A stretch of 31,096 bases of DNA from an uncultured Treponema sp. (GCA_937890485.1 CALBXN010000156.1:1-31096); one strand, 5' to 3'; shown: positions 14,157 through 21,608, counted from the first letter of the stretch. Notes: generated from the sequence alone by a model not told the origin. A program made the numbers and translations.

Positions 14157-14185
14157 ATAATAAATCAAAGAAAAAAATTTGACAA
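14157..14185 (-). promoter_or_regulatory. Promoter of the ATP-grasp gene
   Basis: Minus strand: TTGTCA (14185-14180), 17-bp spacer, TATTAT (14162-14157), 11 nt to the ATG at 14145. Its -35 overlaps the -35 of the opposite promoter. Confidence 0.6.
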
Positions 14186-14208
14186 TTCATTTAAAGATAT
14201 GAGATAAT
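14179..14208 (+). promoter_or_regulatory. Promoter of the RNase III-like gene; predicts leaderless mRNA
   Basis: TTGACA (14179-14184), 18-bp spacer, TG-a-GATAAT (TG 14200-14201, -10 14203-14208), then 6 nt to the ATG at 14215; no Shine-Dalgarno. Confidence 0.7.
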
Positions 14209-14214
14209 ATTTTT

Positions 14215-15171
14215 ATGGATAACAAAACTTTAGAAACTATTCAAAATATCATTGGATATCAATTTAATAACAAACAACTTTTGGTACAAGCCTTTACAAG
14301 AGAATCTTACGCTTACGAAAATCCTGGAGTAGCCCATTGTGAAGTTTTAGAATTTTACGGAGATTCAGTTTTGGGAATAACCGTTGTAAAATCAATGTGT
14401 CAAAAATATGGAAAGATTAAAAACAAGCAATTTATTTCAGAAAAAGATGAAGGTGAATTAACTCAGATTAAATCAAGTTGGGTTGATAAAAAACATTTAT
14501 CAAGAACAATTAAACTTTTGGATTTAGGAAAGTATATTCGTATCGGAACAAAAAATGTAAAAAAAGGAGAAGTTCTTAGCGATTCACTTCAAGAAGATTT
14601 GTGCGAATCAATTATTGGAGCTGTTGCAGTGGATTGTAATTGGAACTTTGATGTACTTTTCAAACTTTGTTTTGGAATGTTAGATGTTACTGAATTTTCT
14701 GAAAACACTGTTCGTATGTTATGTGATTGGTGCAAAGATAAAGGATATAAATTTCCAACCTTTACAAAATTTACACCAAAAGAAAATGTGCAAGAAAATA
14801 AATTTTATCAACAAGTAAAGATTGCTGAGTTAGGAATTTCTTTTATTGGTTGTGATGATACAGTTACAGAAGCAAAAATGGCAGCATCTATGCAAGCTCT
14901 CAATTATTGTAAAAAAATTGATATGCAAAATGAAGTAGGCAAACCAGAAATTACAGATGCAATAAATCAATTACAAGAATTATTTCATAAAGAATATATT
15001 GAAAAACCATCATTTATTTTTACAGAAAAAAAATCTGGGTGGGAATGTAGATGTAAAGTTGCAAATTATAATGATTGTCTCGATGTTGAAAAAAGCAAAA
15101 AAGATGCAAAACGAAATGCAACATTCAAAATGCTAGAACAAATTATGGATTTGAACTTGCAGAAAAAATAA
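14215..15171 (+). CDS. rnc: RNase III-family endoribonuclease with two apparent dsRNA-binding domains
   Basis: Cleaves double-stranded RNA with two metal ions. Residues ~5-155 are the RNase III domain, with the signature CEVLEFYGDSVLG and all six catalytic acids of the family: E43, E46, D50, E79 (SEKDEGELTQIKS), D128 and E131 (QEDLCESIIGA). Residues ~164-233 look like a dsRBD, ending TEAKMAASMQALNYC. Residues ~248-312 look like a second, beginning INQLQELFHKEY and ending KSKKDAKRNATFKMLEQI. Ordinary bacterial RNase III is ~225-250 residues with one dsRBD; this is 318. It could be the housekeeping rnc or a paralogue; only one is visible here. It is expressed from its own promoter directly at the ATG and ends at a strong terminator. 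Confidence 0.82.
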   Translation: MDNKTLETIQNIIGYQFNNKQLLVQAFTRESYAYENPGVAHCEVLEFYGDSVLGITVVKSMCQKYGKIKNKQFISEKDEGELTQIKSSWVDKKHLSRTIKLLDLGKYIRIGTKNVKKGEVLSDSLQEDLCESIIGAVAVDCNWNFDVLFKLCFGMLDVTEFSENTVRMLCDWCKDKGYKFPTFTKFTPKENVQENKFYQQVKIAELGISFIGCDDTVTEAKMAASMQALNYCKKIDMQNEVGKPEITDAINQLQELFHKEYIEKPSFIFTEKKSGWECRCKVANYNDCLDVEKSKKDAKRNATFKMLEQIMDLNLQKK

Positions 15172-15172
15172 A

Positions 15173-15240
15173 AACGGCGTTTGTAAAAAGTGTAAAACTT
15201 CGTTACTAGAAGATTACACTTTTTCGCCGTTATTTTTTTT
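15173..15240. terminator. Rho-independent terminator after the RNase III-like gene
   Basis: Stem AACGGCG (15173-15179)/CGCCGTT (15225-15231) continuing, after a 5-nt bulge, into AAAAAGTGTAA (15185-15195)/TTACACTTTTT (15214-15224), then a T-run 15233-15240. The A/T-rich left flank gives a partial U-tract on the minus strand too, so it may also stop the convergent outer-membrane protein transcript. Confidence 0.88.
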
Positions 15241-15247
15241 TGAAGAA

Positions 15248-15276
15248 TTGTACTAAATTTTTTAGTACAAATTTTT
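15248..15276. terminator. Second hairpin between the convergent genes
   Basis: Perfect inverted repeat TTGTACTAAA/TTTAGTACAA (15248-15257/15261-15270) with a 3-nt loop, followed on the plus strand by ATTTTTT. It looks like a back-up terminator for the plus-strand transcript; its minus-strand U-tract is poor. Confidence 0.6.
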
Positions 15277-15289
15277 TACACTACTTTTT

Positions 15290-16357
15290 CTAGAAATAAT
15301 ACTTCCAGAAAATAGGGAATGCAAGACCTACGCCTGTATCAACAACTGGCATATCAGAAATTGTTACTTGTGCACCAACACTAAATTCATGTGGTCCAAG
15401 ATAATAAGTTGCTCTAGGATAAAGGAAAATTAAATTTTCACTCATTGCATAATCTTTAGCATCTCCAATTCTGTACAAGGCACTCATTTTTAATGCTAAA
15501 TCTGGCATAGGATATACAATTCCTAACAAACCTGTATAAATTGGCATATTAGAACCTTCTTCAACATTAAATCCAATTTCAAAGTCTGCTGAGATTGAGA
15601 AGAATCCCATATCAAATTTCATTGTTGCATCAATTGCATGGTCAATTGGAGTTTCACCATCAATTCCATATCCGTTGTAAGTGTATCCAACCATCCATGT
15701 TAAAGGATCATCACCTGTGTAAGAAAAGAAAGCACCTAAAGTAACATCATTTTTTAAGTTAGTAAAATATGATACACCACCATTGAGACCACCTGTTCCT
15801 TCATAGTAAACAGCACCATTTACTTGAAAGAAACTTACATCAGAAAACATATCCCGTTGGAAAGGAACGTTTACACCCATAGAAATTCCTGTCATTGGGC
15901 TTAATCCAGAAAACAAATATGTAGCACCTGTTTTTCCGTAACGACCAGCAGGAAGAGCATCATCATAGGCATTCATGTAAGTACCAGGAACTGTTTTGTA
16001 GTACAAAGTTCCTAAAACAATTTCTGAGCCATCGAAAGGAAGCCAACCTACATTTCCGTAAGTTTTATCGCTCATAATTTCAATAACACCTGTATCCCAC
16101 AAGTTATTGGTAGTCATGTTCATTCCTACACGACCTTCAACCCAGAAATCATCAAAAACAATCCAAGCTCTTGCTTCGTTATAAATTCCACTAAAGAAAG
16201 GTTCTGCACCTTTTACTGCTGGTTTTATTACAACATCTGAACCTAGTTTATTATAAACCTCGATGATTTGGGCAGAAGCTGCACCTACGCCCAATGTGAT
16301 AACAAGAAGCATTGCAATTGCAATTCGCTTCAAACCTGTAAAACCTGTTGATTTCAT
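15290..16357 (-). CDS. Predicted outer-membrane beta-barrel protein (porin-like)
   Basis: A 355-residue exported protein. It has a Sec signal peptide with basic start, hydrophobic stretch IAIAMLLVITLGVG and cleavage after ASA, giving a mature N-terminus QIIEVYNK. The mature chain has alternating aromatic/glycine-rich strands with short turns and ends in an aromatic residue (WKYYF), the usual beta-barrel signature recognised by the BAM complex. No named family is recognised; similar-size barrel proteins are common in treponemes. The ATG at 16357 is chosen over the TTG at 16360 because it lies 7 nt after a perfect AGGAGG (complement 16365-16370). The strong SD, good promoter and better codon use suggest high expression. 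Confidence 0.75.
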   Translation of the reverse strand: MKSTGFTGLKRIAIAMLLVITLGVGAASAQIIEVYNKLGSDVVIKPAVKGAEPFFSGIYNEARAWIVFDDFWVEGRVGMNMTTNNLWDTGVIEIMSDKTYGNVGWLPFDGSEIVLGTLYYKTVPGTYMNAYDDALPAGRYGKTGATYLFSGLSPMTGISMGVNVPFQRDMFSDVSFFQVNGAVYYEGTGGLNGGVSYFTNLKNDVTLGAFFSYTGDDPLTWMVGYTYNGYGIDGETPIDHAIDATMKFDMGFFSISADFEIGFNVEEGSNMPIYTGLLGIVYPMPDLALKMSALYRIGDAKDYAMSENLIFLYPRATYYLGPHEFSVGAQVTISDMPVVDTGVGLAFPIFWKYYF

Positions 16358-16418
16358 CAAAAATCCTCCTAATGATGTAGTTTTTTTAATGTGCTTCTAA
16401 CTACGAATCATCATTTAA

Positions 16419-16447
16419 AATATAAGGTGTGGAATTTTAATTTACAA
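16419..16447 (-). promoter_or_regulatory. Promoter of the outer-membrane protein gene
   Basis: Minus strand: TTGTAA (16447-16442), 17-bp spacer, TATATT (16424-16419), leader of about 55 nt carrying the AGGAGG. The leader contains a weak inverted repeat (AATGATG/CATCATT). Confidence 0.5.
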
Positions 16448-16503
16448 ATTTTTTTTTAGAAAAGAATTTAATGAAAAACTTTTGATTATGTGGGATGAAA
16501 AAT

Positions 16504-17289
16504 TTATTTTTTTTTCAAATCTAAAATTGTCACATAATGTAAAACATCAAAAACTTCAGGAACTGTTGACAAATAACTTAGATGTTCTGATTCCCAATTT
16601 TTAATATCTTTATCTGATAAAATGGAAGCACCAATTCCTCGGCAAGTTTTAATTCTTCCATGCCAACTCTCTCTAGAAAAAGTTACAGGAATATCAAAAG
16701 TAAGCCCATTTGCCATTACAAAATATTCTTTTGCCCAATCGGGTTCATTTAATTTATAGCGAGTTATTCTACCTCCAGTCCAATCAGGATTATATTTTAA
16801 TATAAGTTCTTCACTTTTTTGTGCAATTTTACTTTCATTAGATAACCATGCCATAAATAAGATAACAAAGCGTCCCTTATTTTTTAAGATTCTATATACT
16901 TTTGGAAGAATAACCCTTTTTTCAAAATATCCAAAACATTGACAAGCTGTTATTATATCAAAACTTTCATCTGGAAAATCAATATCTTCTACAGAAGAAC
17001 AAATATATTGAATATTCATATTTTTCTCTTCAGAAAGTTGTTTAGCATATTTAATTTGGTTTTTAGAAATATCACATCCAACCCAAGACGCTCCATATTT
17101 ATACATATTACGAGGAAGAACTCCCGTTCCTGTTCCAAGATCAAGTATTTTTTGATTTTTTACCCCAATGTTTAAATTTATAAGTTGTTCGTAAAATTCT
17201 TCTGGATAAATATCTCTATATTTTGCATATTCTAAAGAAATTTTCCCAAAATCAAAAGGATTTCCATTATCAAAATTTTTATTTACCAT
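16504..17289 (-). CDS. Class I SAM-dependent methyltransferase (methyltransferase type 11-like)
   Basis: A 261-residue soluble methyltransferase. Motif I is ILDLGTGTGVLPRNM (about residues 50-64), followed by VGCDISKNQIKYAKQ (motif II acidic residue) and FPDESFDIITACQCFGYF (motif IV). This is the pattern of small-molecule methyltransferases of the ubiquinone/menaquinone and type-11 group. The C-terminal third has no recognised domain, so the substrate is unknown. SD AGGAG lies 8 nt upstream of the ATG; an extended -10 (TG-t-TATACT, complement 17325-17333) gives a ~35-nt leader. It lies between the tRNA gene and the outer-membrane protein gene, each with its own signals. Confidence 0.82.
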   Translation of the reverse strand: MVNKNFDNGNPFDFGKISLEYAKYRDIYPEEFYEQLINLNIGVKNQKILDLGTGTGVLPRNMYKYGASWVGCDISKNQIKYAKQLSEEKNMNIQYICSSVEDIDFPDESFDIITACQCFGYFEKRVILPKVYRILKNKGRFVILFMAWLSNESKIAQKSEELILKYNPDWTGGRITRYKLNEPDWAKEYFVMANGLTFDIPVTFSRESWHGRIKTCRGIGASILSDKDIKNWESEHLSYLSTVPEVFDVLHYVTILDLKKK

Positions 17290-17324
17290 TTTTTAACTCC
17301 TGTTTATAAACAAATAGTGATGTT

Positions 17325-17333
17325 AGTATAACA
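17325..17333 (-). promoter_or_regulatory. Extended -10 of the methyltransferase gene
   Basis: Minus strand TG-t-TATACT (17333-17325); -35 weak (TATTAG at 17-bp spacing). Confidence 0.5.
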
Positions 17334-17379
17334 CAATTTTATTCATTCTAATAGCCAAAATTACAAAATCGTTTAAAAC

Positions 17380-17412
17380 AAAAAAGCCTCTTTCAATACT
17401 GAAAGAAGCTTT
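17380..17412 (-). terminator. Terminator of the initiator tRNA gene
   Basis: Minus strand stem GCTTCTTTC/GAAAGAGGC (17409-17401/17394-17386, one G-T pair) with a 6-nt loop, then a run of six T, only 5 nt after the tRNA 3' end. Confidence 0.88.
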
Positions 17413-17417
17413 CGTTA

Positions 17418-17490
17418 TAGCAGGGGTAGGACTCGAACCTACGGCCTCCGGGTTATGAGCCCGACGAGCTGCCAACTGCTCTACCCTGCG
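17418..17490 (-). tRNA. Initiator tRNA-fMet (CAT anticodon)
   Basis: A 73-nt cloverleaf: acceptor CGCAGGG, D-arm GAGC/GCTC, anticodon arm TCGGG-CTCATAA-CCCGG, T-arm GTAGG-TTCGAGT-CCTAC. Initiator features are an unpaired 1-72 position (here C1 opposite T72, where E. coli has A72), A11-U24, and the GGG/CCC anticodon stem (29-31/39-41). The discriminator base is A73. CCA is not encoded; it must be added by tRNA nucleotidyltransferase. An elongator tRNA-Met is unlikely given these positions. Confidence 0.95.
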
Positions 17491-17506
17491 TCGTAATTAT
17501 GTTTTA

Positions 17507-17535
17507 ATATTACAAAAATACTATTTTTTTGTCAA
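17507..17535 (-). promoter_or_regulatory. Promoter of the initiator tRNA gene
   Basis: Minus strand: consensus TTGACA (17535-17530), 17-bp spacer, TAATAT (17512-17507), about 16 nt upstream of the tRNA 5' end. Confidence 0.7.
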
Positions 17536-17575
17536 CAGGTAAATAAATCATTTGTTAAACAAATCATTGTAAAAA

Positions 17576-18214
17576 TTATTCGTTTGAAGAATTTTCGTTT
17601 CGGAACATTTGGTAAAAAACCATACATTGAAAAATTCCATAAAAAAGAACAATTATAGAAAATAACCAGAATCTTCCAGGAAATCCCGCAAAAAAATCAT
17701 ATAACCCATGAACAAAAATTGGAGTTAAAATCAATGTTAAATGAAACTTTTTCTTCTTTAAAAACCATATAAAAAAAGATGAAGTAGCTGTACAAATTCC
17801 ATGAACAATACATGAAGTAAATATTCTTAAAATAGGATTTGTCATTCCTTGTAAAACATAAATTACATTTTCAAAACTTCCAAAAGAATATCCCACCAAA
17901 AAAGATAAGGCAAAAAAAGAAGGTAAAGACAAATTTTTACTTGGAATTAAATATAGACAAAATGCTTTACAAAGTTCTTCGACTAATGCGATGTAAACTA
18001 AACTAGAAAAAAGTAATGTTACTAAAGTTTGTTTTGTAAAAAGAAATTCAGGAAATAAAAATTGAATTAAAGTAGTTGGCAATACTGCTAACATCCCTAT
18101 TAAAACTGAAATAATTGTCATAAACCACTTTATTTCATTATTTTTTATACAAAGAATTATAGCAACTATCAACAAAGGCAAATAATTAATCAAAATACTA
18201 AAAACTAAATTCAT
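17576..18214 (-). CDS. PrsW-family intramembrane metalloprotease
   Basis: A 212-residue membrane protein with about seven hydrophobic helices. The metal/catalytic motifs of the PrsW/CPBP-like group are present in order: EELCK (E79, E80, K83), FGSFENVIY (E115), IVHG (H138) and FVHGLYDFF (H169), all in membrane segments. In Bacillus, PrsW cleaves an anti-sigma factor; no anti-sigma gene is adjacent here, so the substrate is unknown. The gene is monocistronic and divergent from aroK, with only 57 bp between start codons. The -10 is 6 nt from the ATG, predicting a leaderless mRNA. Confidence 0.85.
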   Translation of the reverse strand: MNLVFSILINYLPLLIVAIILCIKNNEIKWFMTIISVLIGMLAVLPTTLIQFLFPEFLFTKQTLVTLLFSSLVYIALVEELCKAFCLYLIPSKNLSLPSFFALSFLVGYSFGSFENVIYVLQGMTNPILRIFTSCIVHGICTATSSFFIWFLKKKKFHLTLILTPIFVHGLYDFFAGFPGRFWLFSIIVLFYGIFQCMVFYQMFRNENSSNE

Positions 18215-18220
18215 ATATTC

Positions 18221-18249
18221 AGAATAACTTAATCAATGTACATTTTCAA
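18221..18249 (-). promoter_or_regulatory. Promoter of the PrsW-like gene; predicts leaderless mRNA
   Basis: Minus strand: TTGAAA (18249-18244), 17-bp spacer, TATTCT (18226-18221), 6 nt to ATG 18214. It interlocks with the aroK promoter. Confidence 0.65.
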
Positions 18250-18265
18250 GTAAATTTGTTATAGT
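18237..18265 (+). promoter_or_regulatory. Promoter of aroK; predicts leaderless mRNA
   Basis: TGTACA (18237-18242, weak -35), 17-bp spacer, TG-t-TATAGT (TG 18257-18258, -10 18260-18265), 6 nt to ATG 18272; no Shine-Dalgarno. Confidence 0.6.
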
Positions 18266-18271
18266 AAAAAA

Positions 18272-18838
18272 ATGGATTCTGTAATAATAATTGGAATGAA
18301 ACACTCTGGAAAATCATCTTTAGGCAAAGGTCTTGCAAATAATCTTTCACTTCCCTTTTTTGATACTGATGAAATAATCGAAAATCAAACAGGAATAAAA
18401 GTAAGAGAACTTTTTGTAAAACAAGGTGAATCTTCATTTAAAAAAGCAGAATTTGAAGCTTGTAAGTATCTTTTAGAAAAAAAACAAAATTACGAAAATT
18501 TCGTCATTTCTACAGGCGGTGGAATTTGCGATAATCTTGAATCCATAGAAGTTTTGAAGCAGATAGGAAAATTTATCTTATTAGAAGTTCCAGAAAACAT
18601 CTGTTTAGAAAGAATTTTACGCAATTCAAAAAAAACAGGAAGTTTACCAGGATATATTTCACGGGAAAACCCAAAATCTTTAGAAGATATTCAGCAAATT
18701 TTTCATCAATTTTATGAAAGAAGAATGAAATCTTACAAAGAAATTACAGATTTTTCTTTTTCTCCTCATCCTGAAGCTTCTAAACAAGAAAACGTTGCTA
18801 ATTTTGTAAAATTTGTAAAAAATATTTTTATGTTGTAA
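18272..18838 (+). CDS. aroK: Shikimate kinase
   Basis: Phosphorylates shikimate to shikimate-3-phosphate in the chorismate pathway, using ATP. Walker A GMKHSGKS (8-15), shikimate-binding DTD (31-33), the STGGGI loop (80-85) and a lid region with LPGYISRENP are seen. Length 188 is slightly above the typical ~170. The gene is monocistronic or read into dnaX, whose own promoter begins inside its last codons (18833). The start codon is fixed by the promoter 6 nt upstream. Confidence 0.88.
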   Translation: MDSVIIIGMKHSGKSSLGKGLANNLSLPFFDTDEIIENQTGIKVRELFVKQGESSFKKAEFEACKYLLEKKQNYENFVISTGGGICDNLESIEVLKQIGKFILLEVPENICLERILRNSKKTGSLPGYISRENPKSLEDIQQIFHQFYERRMKSYKEITDFSFSPHPEASKQENVANFVKFVKNIFML

Positions 18839-18861
18839 TTTTTGCCTTTTTACAGTATTCT
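18833..18861 (+). promoter_or_regulatory. Promoter of the dnaX-ybaB-recR operon; predicts leaderless mRNA
   Basis: TTGTAA (18833-18838, overlapping the aroK stop), 17-bp spacer, TATTCT (18856-18861), 7 nt to ATG 18869; no Shine-Dalgarno. Confidence 0.6.
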
Positions 18862-18868
18862 TTAGATT

Positions 18869-20713
18869 ATGGCATATGAAGTTACTGCGACAAGGCGTCG
18901 CCCACAGCGTTTTGATGATTTAGTAGGACAAGAATTTGTTGCCGCTACCCTAAAAAACGCAATTCAATCAGGAAAAATTGCTCACGCATATTTGTTTTCA
19001 GGACCAAGAGGATGTGGAAAAACCTCTTCCGCAAGAATTTTAGCTAAAGCTCTAAATTGTCAAAATGGACCAAGTGCAACTCCCTGCGAAGAATGTACTG
19101 CTTGTAAAGAAATTACAAAGGGTTCTAGCCTTGATGTTATCGAAATTGATGGTGCATCAAATACAAGTGTAAACGATATTCGACAAATTAAAGATGAAGT
19201 ACTTTTTCCGCCAAACTCTTCTCGATATAAAATTTATATCATTGACGAAGTTCATATGCTTTCAACAAGTGCCTTTAACTCACTATTAAAAACTATCGAA
19301 GAACCACCTGAATATGTAATTTTTATTTTTGCTACAACTGAACTTCATAAAGTTCCAGCAACAATAAAAAGCCGATGTCAACAATTTCATTTTAGACTAG
19401 GAACTGTTGACCAAATAAAAGAGGTTTTAGCAAAAGCAAGTAGTGAACTTGGAATACAAGCAGATGATGAAGCACTTTTCTGGATTGCACGAGAAGCAAC
19501 TGGAAGTTTTAGAGATGCTTATACTCTTTTTGACCAAGTAGTTGCCTTTTCTGATAATCACATCACTTACGAAAAAATTCGTGATAAATTAGGGCTTGTA
19601 GGTGTAGAACGATTAAATGAACTTTCAGAATTTTGTGTAGATGGAAATTCAAAACTTGCATTAGAAAAACTTGATGAAATTACTGCAAATGGAGTTTCAA
19701 TAGAACAGTTTGTTTCAAATTATGCTGATTATTTACGCTCTCTTTTGTTAATTGAATCTGGAATCACAAAAGAATCTTTATTGGGACAAAATGTCGAACG
19801 ATATTCTAAAAAAGTAATTTCTAGTTGGAATAAAGTAATGCTTGAAAGAGCCTTATCTTTAATGCTTCAACTTTTTAGAGATATTCGTTATTCAGTTAGT
19901 CCACGATACGAATTAGAACTTGCAATTTCTAGACTTTGTTGGCTTACTTCTTATGTTTCTGTAACAGAAGTTAAAACTGCCATTGACCAAGCAAAAGCTT
20001 TATTATTACAAGGACAAAATTTAATTCAGCAAAATCCAGGTTCTCAAAATAGTTCCTTGATACAAGAAAATCCAAATATGCAAAAAAAGGAGGGATTTTC
20101 TCACCCTTTTTTCAATAGCGGTTATCAGCAAGAAGAATCTAACTCGGTAACCGCAGAACAAAATCACTTACAAAGTGAACCTAATTTTTCTCAACAAAAT
20201 CCTTCTATAAGTGAAAGTTCTTCTTTTCGACAATTTCATCAGGTAGAAGAAAATCAAGAAATTTCCGAAAAGAAAATAATTCAGGCAAGACCTGAGTTGT
20301 CGCTTGAAGAAGTAAAAATTGAAACTATCAAAGAATTAGAACTGAATAATCCTTTTATGTCTTCACTTTTGATGCAATCAAGTAATTGGGTATTTAATAA
20401 TAATTCTATTCAAATGCAAGTTGAAACTCTTTATGTCAAAAAACAACTTGAAACTAATCGAAAGGAAATTTCAACTATAATAAGTTCTATTTGGGGTAGA
20501 ACTGTTTCTATAAATCCTGAATTAAAAGTTGCTGAAAAAACAGTTGAAAAACATGAAACTTTACCTGAAGTTGTACAAATCTTATGCGAAGATTTTCGTG
20601 GAGAAGTTGTAAAAGTAACAAAAACACAAATTTTAACAAACACAAATAATAATCTTTCAAATTATGAAAATTCAGAAGATAAACATGATGAGGTAGAAGA
20701 AGATGAATTTTAA
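18869..20713 (+). CDS. dnaX: DNA polymerase III subunits tau/gamma
   Basis: Clamp-loader ATPase of the replicative polymerase. Residues ~1-220 are the AAA+ core with Walker A GPRGCGKT (45-52), a zinc module with Cys64, 73, 76 and 79, Walker B YIIDEVH (123-129) and a sensor region IFATTELHKVP. The lid and collar follow to ~375. Residues ~378-510 are a Gln/Asn/Ser-rich linker, then a small folded C-terminal domain that would bind the polymerase in tau. An A-AAA-AAG heptamer (20083-20089) at codons 405-407, with a -1-frame stop nearby, suggests a shorter gamma product as in E. coli. The 3' end overlaps ybaB by 11 bp; dnaX-ybaB-recR is a classic conserved cluster. Confidence 0.95.
   Translation: MAYEVTATRRRPQRFDDLVGQEFVAATLKNAIQSGKIAHAYLFSGPRGCGKTSSARILAKALNCQNGPSATPCEECTACKEITKGSSLDVIEIDGASNTSVNDIRQIKDEVLFPPNSSRYKIYIIDEVHMLSTSAFNSLLKTIEEPPEYVIFIFATTELHKVPATIKSRCQQFHFRLGTVDQIKEVLAKASSELGIQADDEALFWIAREATGSFRDAYTLFDQVVAFSDNHITYEKIRDKLGLVGVERLNELSEFCVDGNSKLALEKLDEITANGVSIEQFVSNYADYLRSLLLIESGITKESLLGQNVERYSKKVISSWNKVMLERALSLMLQLFRDIRYSVSPRYELELAISRLCWLTSYVSVTEVKTAIDQAKALLLQGQNLIQQNPGSQNSSLIQENPNMQKKEGFSHPFFNSGYQQEESNSVTAEQNHLQSEPNFSQQNPSISESSSFRQFHQVEENQEISEKKIIQARPELSLEEVKIETIKELELNNPFMSSLLMQSSNWVFNNNSIQMQVETLYVKKQLETNRKEISTIISSIWGRTVSINPELKVAEKTVEKHETLPEVVQILCEDFRGEVVKVTKTQILTNTNNNLSNYENSEDKHDEVEEDEF
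20083..20118 (+). promoter_or_regulatory. Predicted dnaX programmed frameshift/slippage site
   Basis: Heptamer A-AAA-AAG in the correct codon phase (20083-20089), followed at once by GGAGGG. A -1 shift at Lys407 adds nine codons (GGIFSPFFQ) and ends at TAG 20116-20118, giving a 416-residue gamma-like protein. A weak hairpin pairing GGG (20092-20094) with CCC (20104-20106) and flanking A/T lies over the site. Confidence 0.65.
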
Positions 20714-21020
20714 TCCTTTTGATTTACTAAAAAATCCAGCAGCTCTTAAAGACAAGCTAAATCAAATGCAAGAAAACTTAAAAAACATTACTGCAACAGG
20801 TTCTTCCGGTGGAGGATTAGTAAAAGTTACTCTTAACGGAAAATTTGAAATGGTTGATATTCAAATTGACCCAATTGCAGTTGATCCAAGAGATGTAAAA
20901 ATGCTACAAGATTTGATTATCGCAGCAACTCACCAAGCAACTGATAATATTCAGGAAAAAATTGCTGGGGCAGGAAATCTTGCTGGAATGGATATGAGCA
21001 ATCTTTTTGGAGCAAACTAA
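20703..21020 (+). CDS. YbaB/EbfC-family nucleoid-associated protein
   Basis: A 105-residue DNA-binding dimer of the YbaB/EbfC family. It shows the standard pattern: an N-terminal helix rich in K/Q/M (LKDKLNQMQENLKNI), the central GGGLVKVTLNGKFEMVDIQID strand region, PRDVKMLQDLIIAATHQA and a flexible Gly/Met-rich tail (GNLAGMDMSNLFG). It starts within the last codons of dnaX and ends directly before the recR ATG, so translation is coupled through the operon. EbfC was first described in Borrelia, another spirochaete. Confidence 0.92.
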   Translation: MNFNPFDLLKNPAALKDKLNQMQENLKNITATGSSGGGLVKVTLNGKFEMVDIQIDPIAVDPRDVKMLQDLIIAATHQATDNIQEKIAGAGNLAGMDMSNLFGAN

Positions 21021-21608
21021 ATGAATGCTTTAGATGAATTAGCAGAATCTTTTTCTCGTTTACCTGGAATCGGAAAAAAAAGTGCAATGCGGATTTCAAA
21101 TCACCTTTTGAAAGCTGACCAATCTTTTTTAGAACGATTTGCAAAACAACTCGTAGAATTACATTCAAGAATTCATCAATGTTCAGAATGTGGTGCATAT
21201 ACAGAAACAAATCCATGTGCAATTTGTTCAAATCCTTTAAGAGAAAGAAATTTACTCTGTATTGTTGAACAGCCACAAGATGTAAACACTATAGAAAATT
21301 CTGGCGAATTTAGAGGAATCTTTCATGTTTTAGGAGGATTAATTTCGCCTCTTGAAGGAATTGGACCAGACCAACTTCCTATCGGAAAATTAATTGAAAG
21401 AATCAAAAAAGAAAATGTTACAGAAGTAATTATTGCTACAAATCCTACAGTTGAAGGTGACACAACTGCACTTTATTTACAACAAATTTTAAAACAAACT
21501 GATGTAAAAGTAAGTAGACTCGCTTCAGGACTTCCTGTAGGGGGCGATTTAGAATACGCTGATAAACTCACTCTTGCTAGAAGTTTTAGAGGACGTATTT
21601 CTTTCTAA
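21021..21608 (+). CDS. recR: Recombination mediator RecR
   Basis: A 195-residue RecFOR-pathway protein that helps load RecA on gapped DNA. It has an N-terminal helix-hairpin-helix (LPGIGKKSAMRISNHLL), a four-Cys zinc finger (CSECGAYTETNPCAIC), a Toprim domain starting LLCIVEQPQDVNTIE with FHVLGGLISPLEGIGPDQL, and a C-terminal SRLASGLPVGGDLEYADKLTLARSF Walker-B-like part. All are typical, as is the length. The ATG abuts the ybaB stop. Its own stop overlaps the stop of the convergent lipid kinase by 3-4 bp, leaving no terminator. Confidence 0.96.
   Translation: MNALDELAESFSRLPGIGKKSAMRISNHLLKADQSFLERFAKQLVELHSRIHQCSECGAYTETNPCAICSNPLRERNLLCIVEQPQDVNTIENSGEFRGIFHVLGGLISPLEGIGPDQLPIGKLIERIKKENVTEVIIATNPTVEGDTTALYLQQILKQTDVKVSRLASGLPVGGDLEYADKLTLARSFRGRISF

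Noticed and set aside
14146..14190. Longer ATP-grasp start at 14190
   Set aside because: This ATG lies upstream of the gene's own -35 and -10, and its codons are the reverse of the RNase III promoter. The ATG at 14145 fits the promoter.
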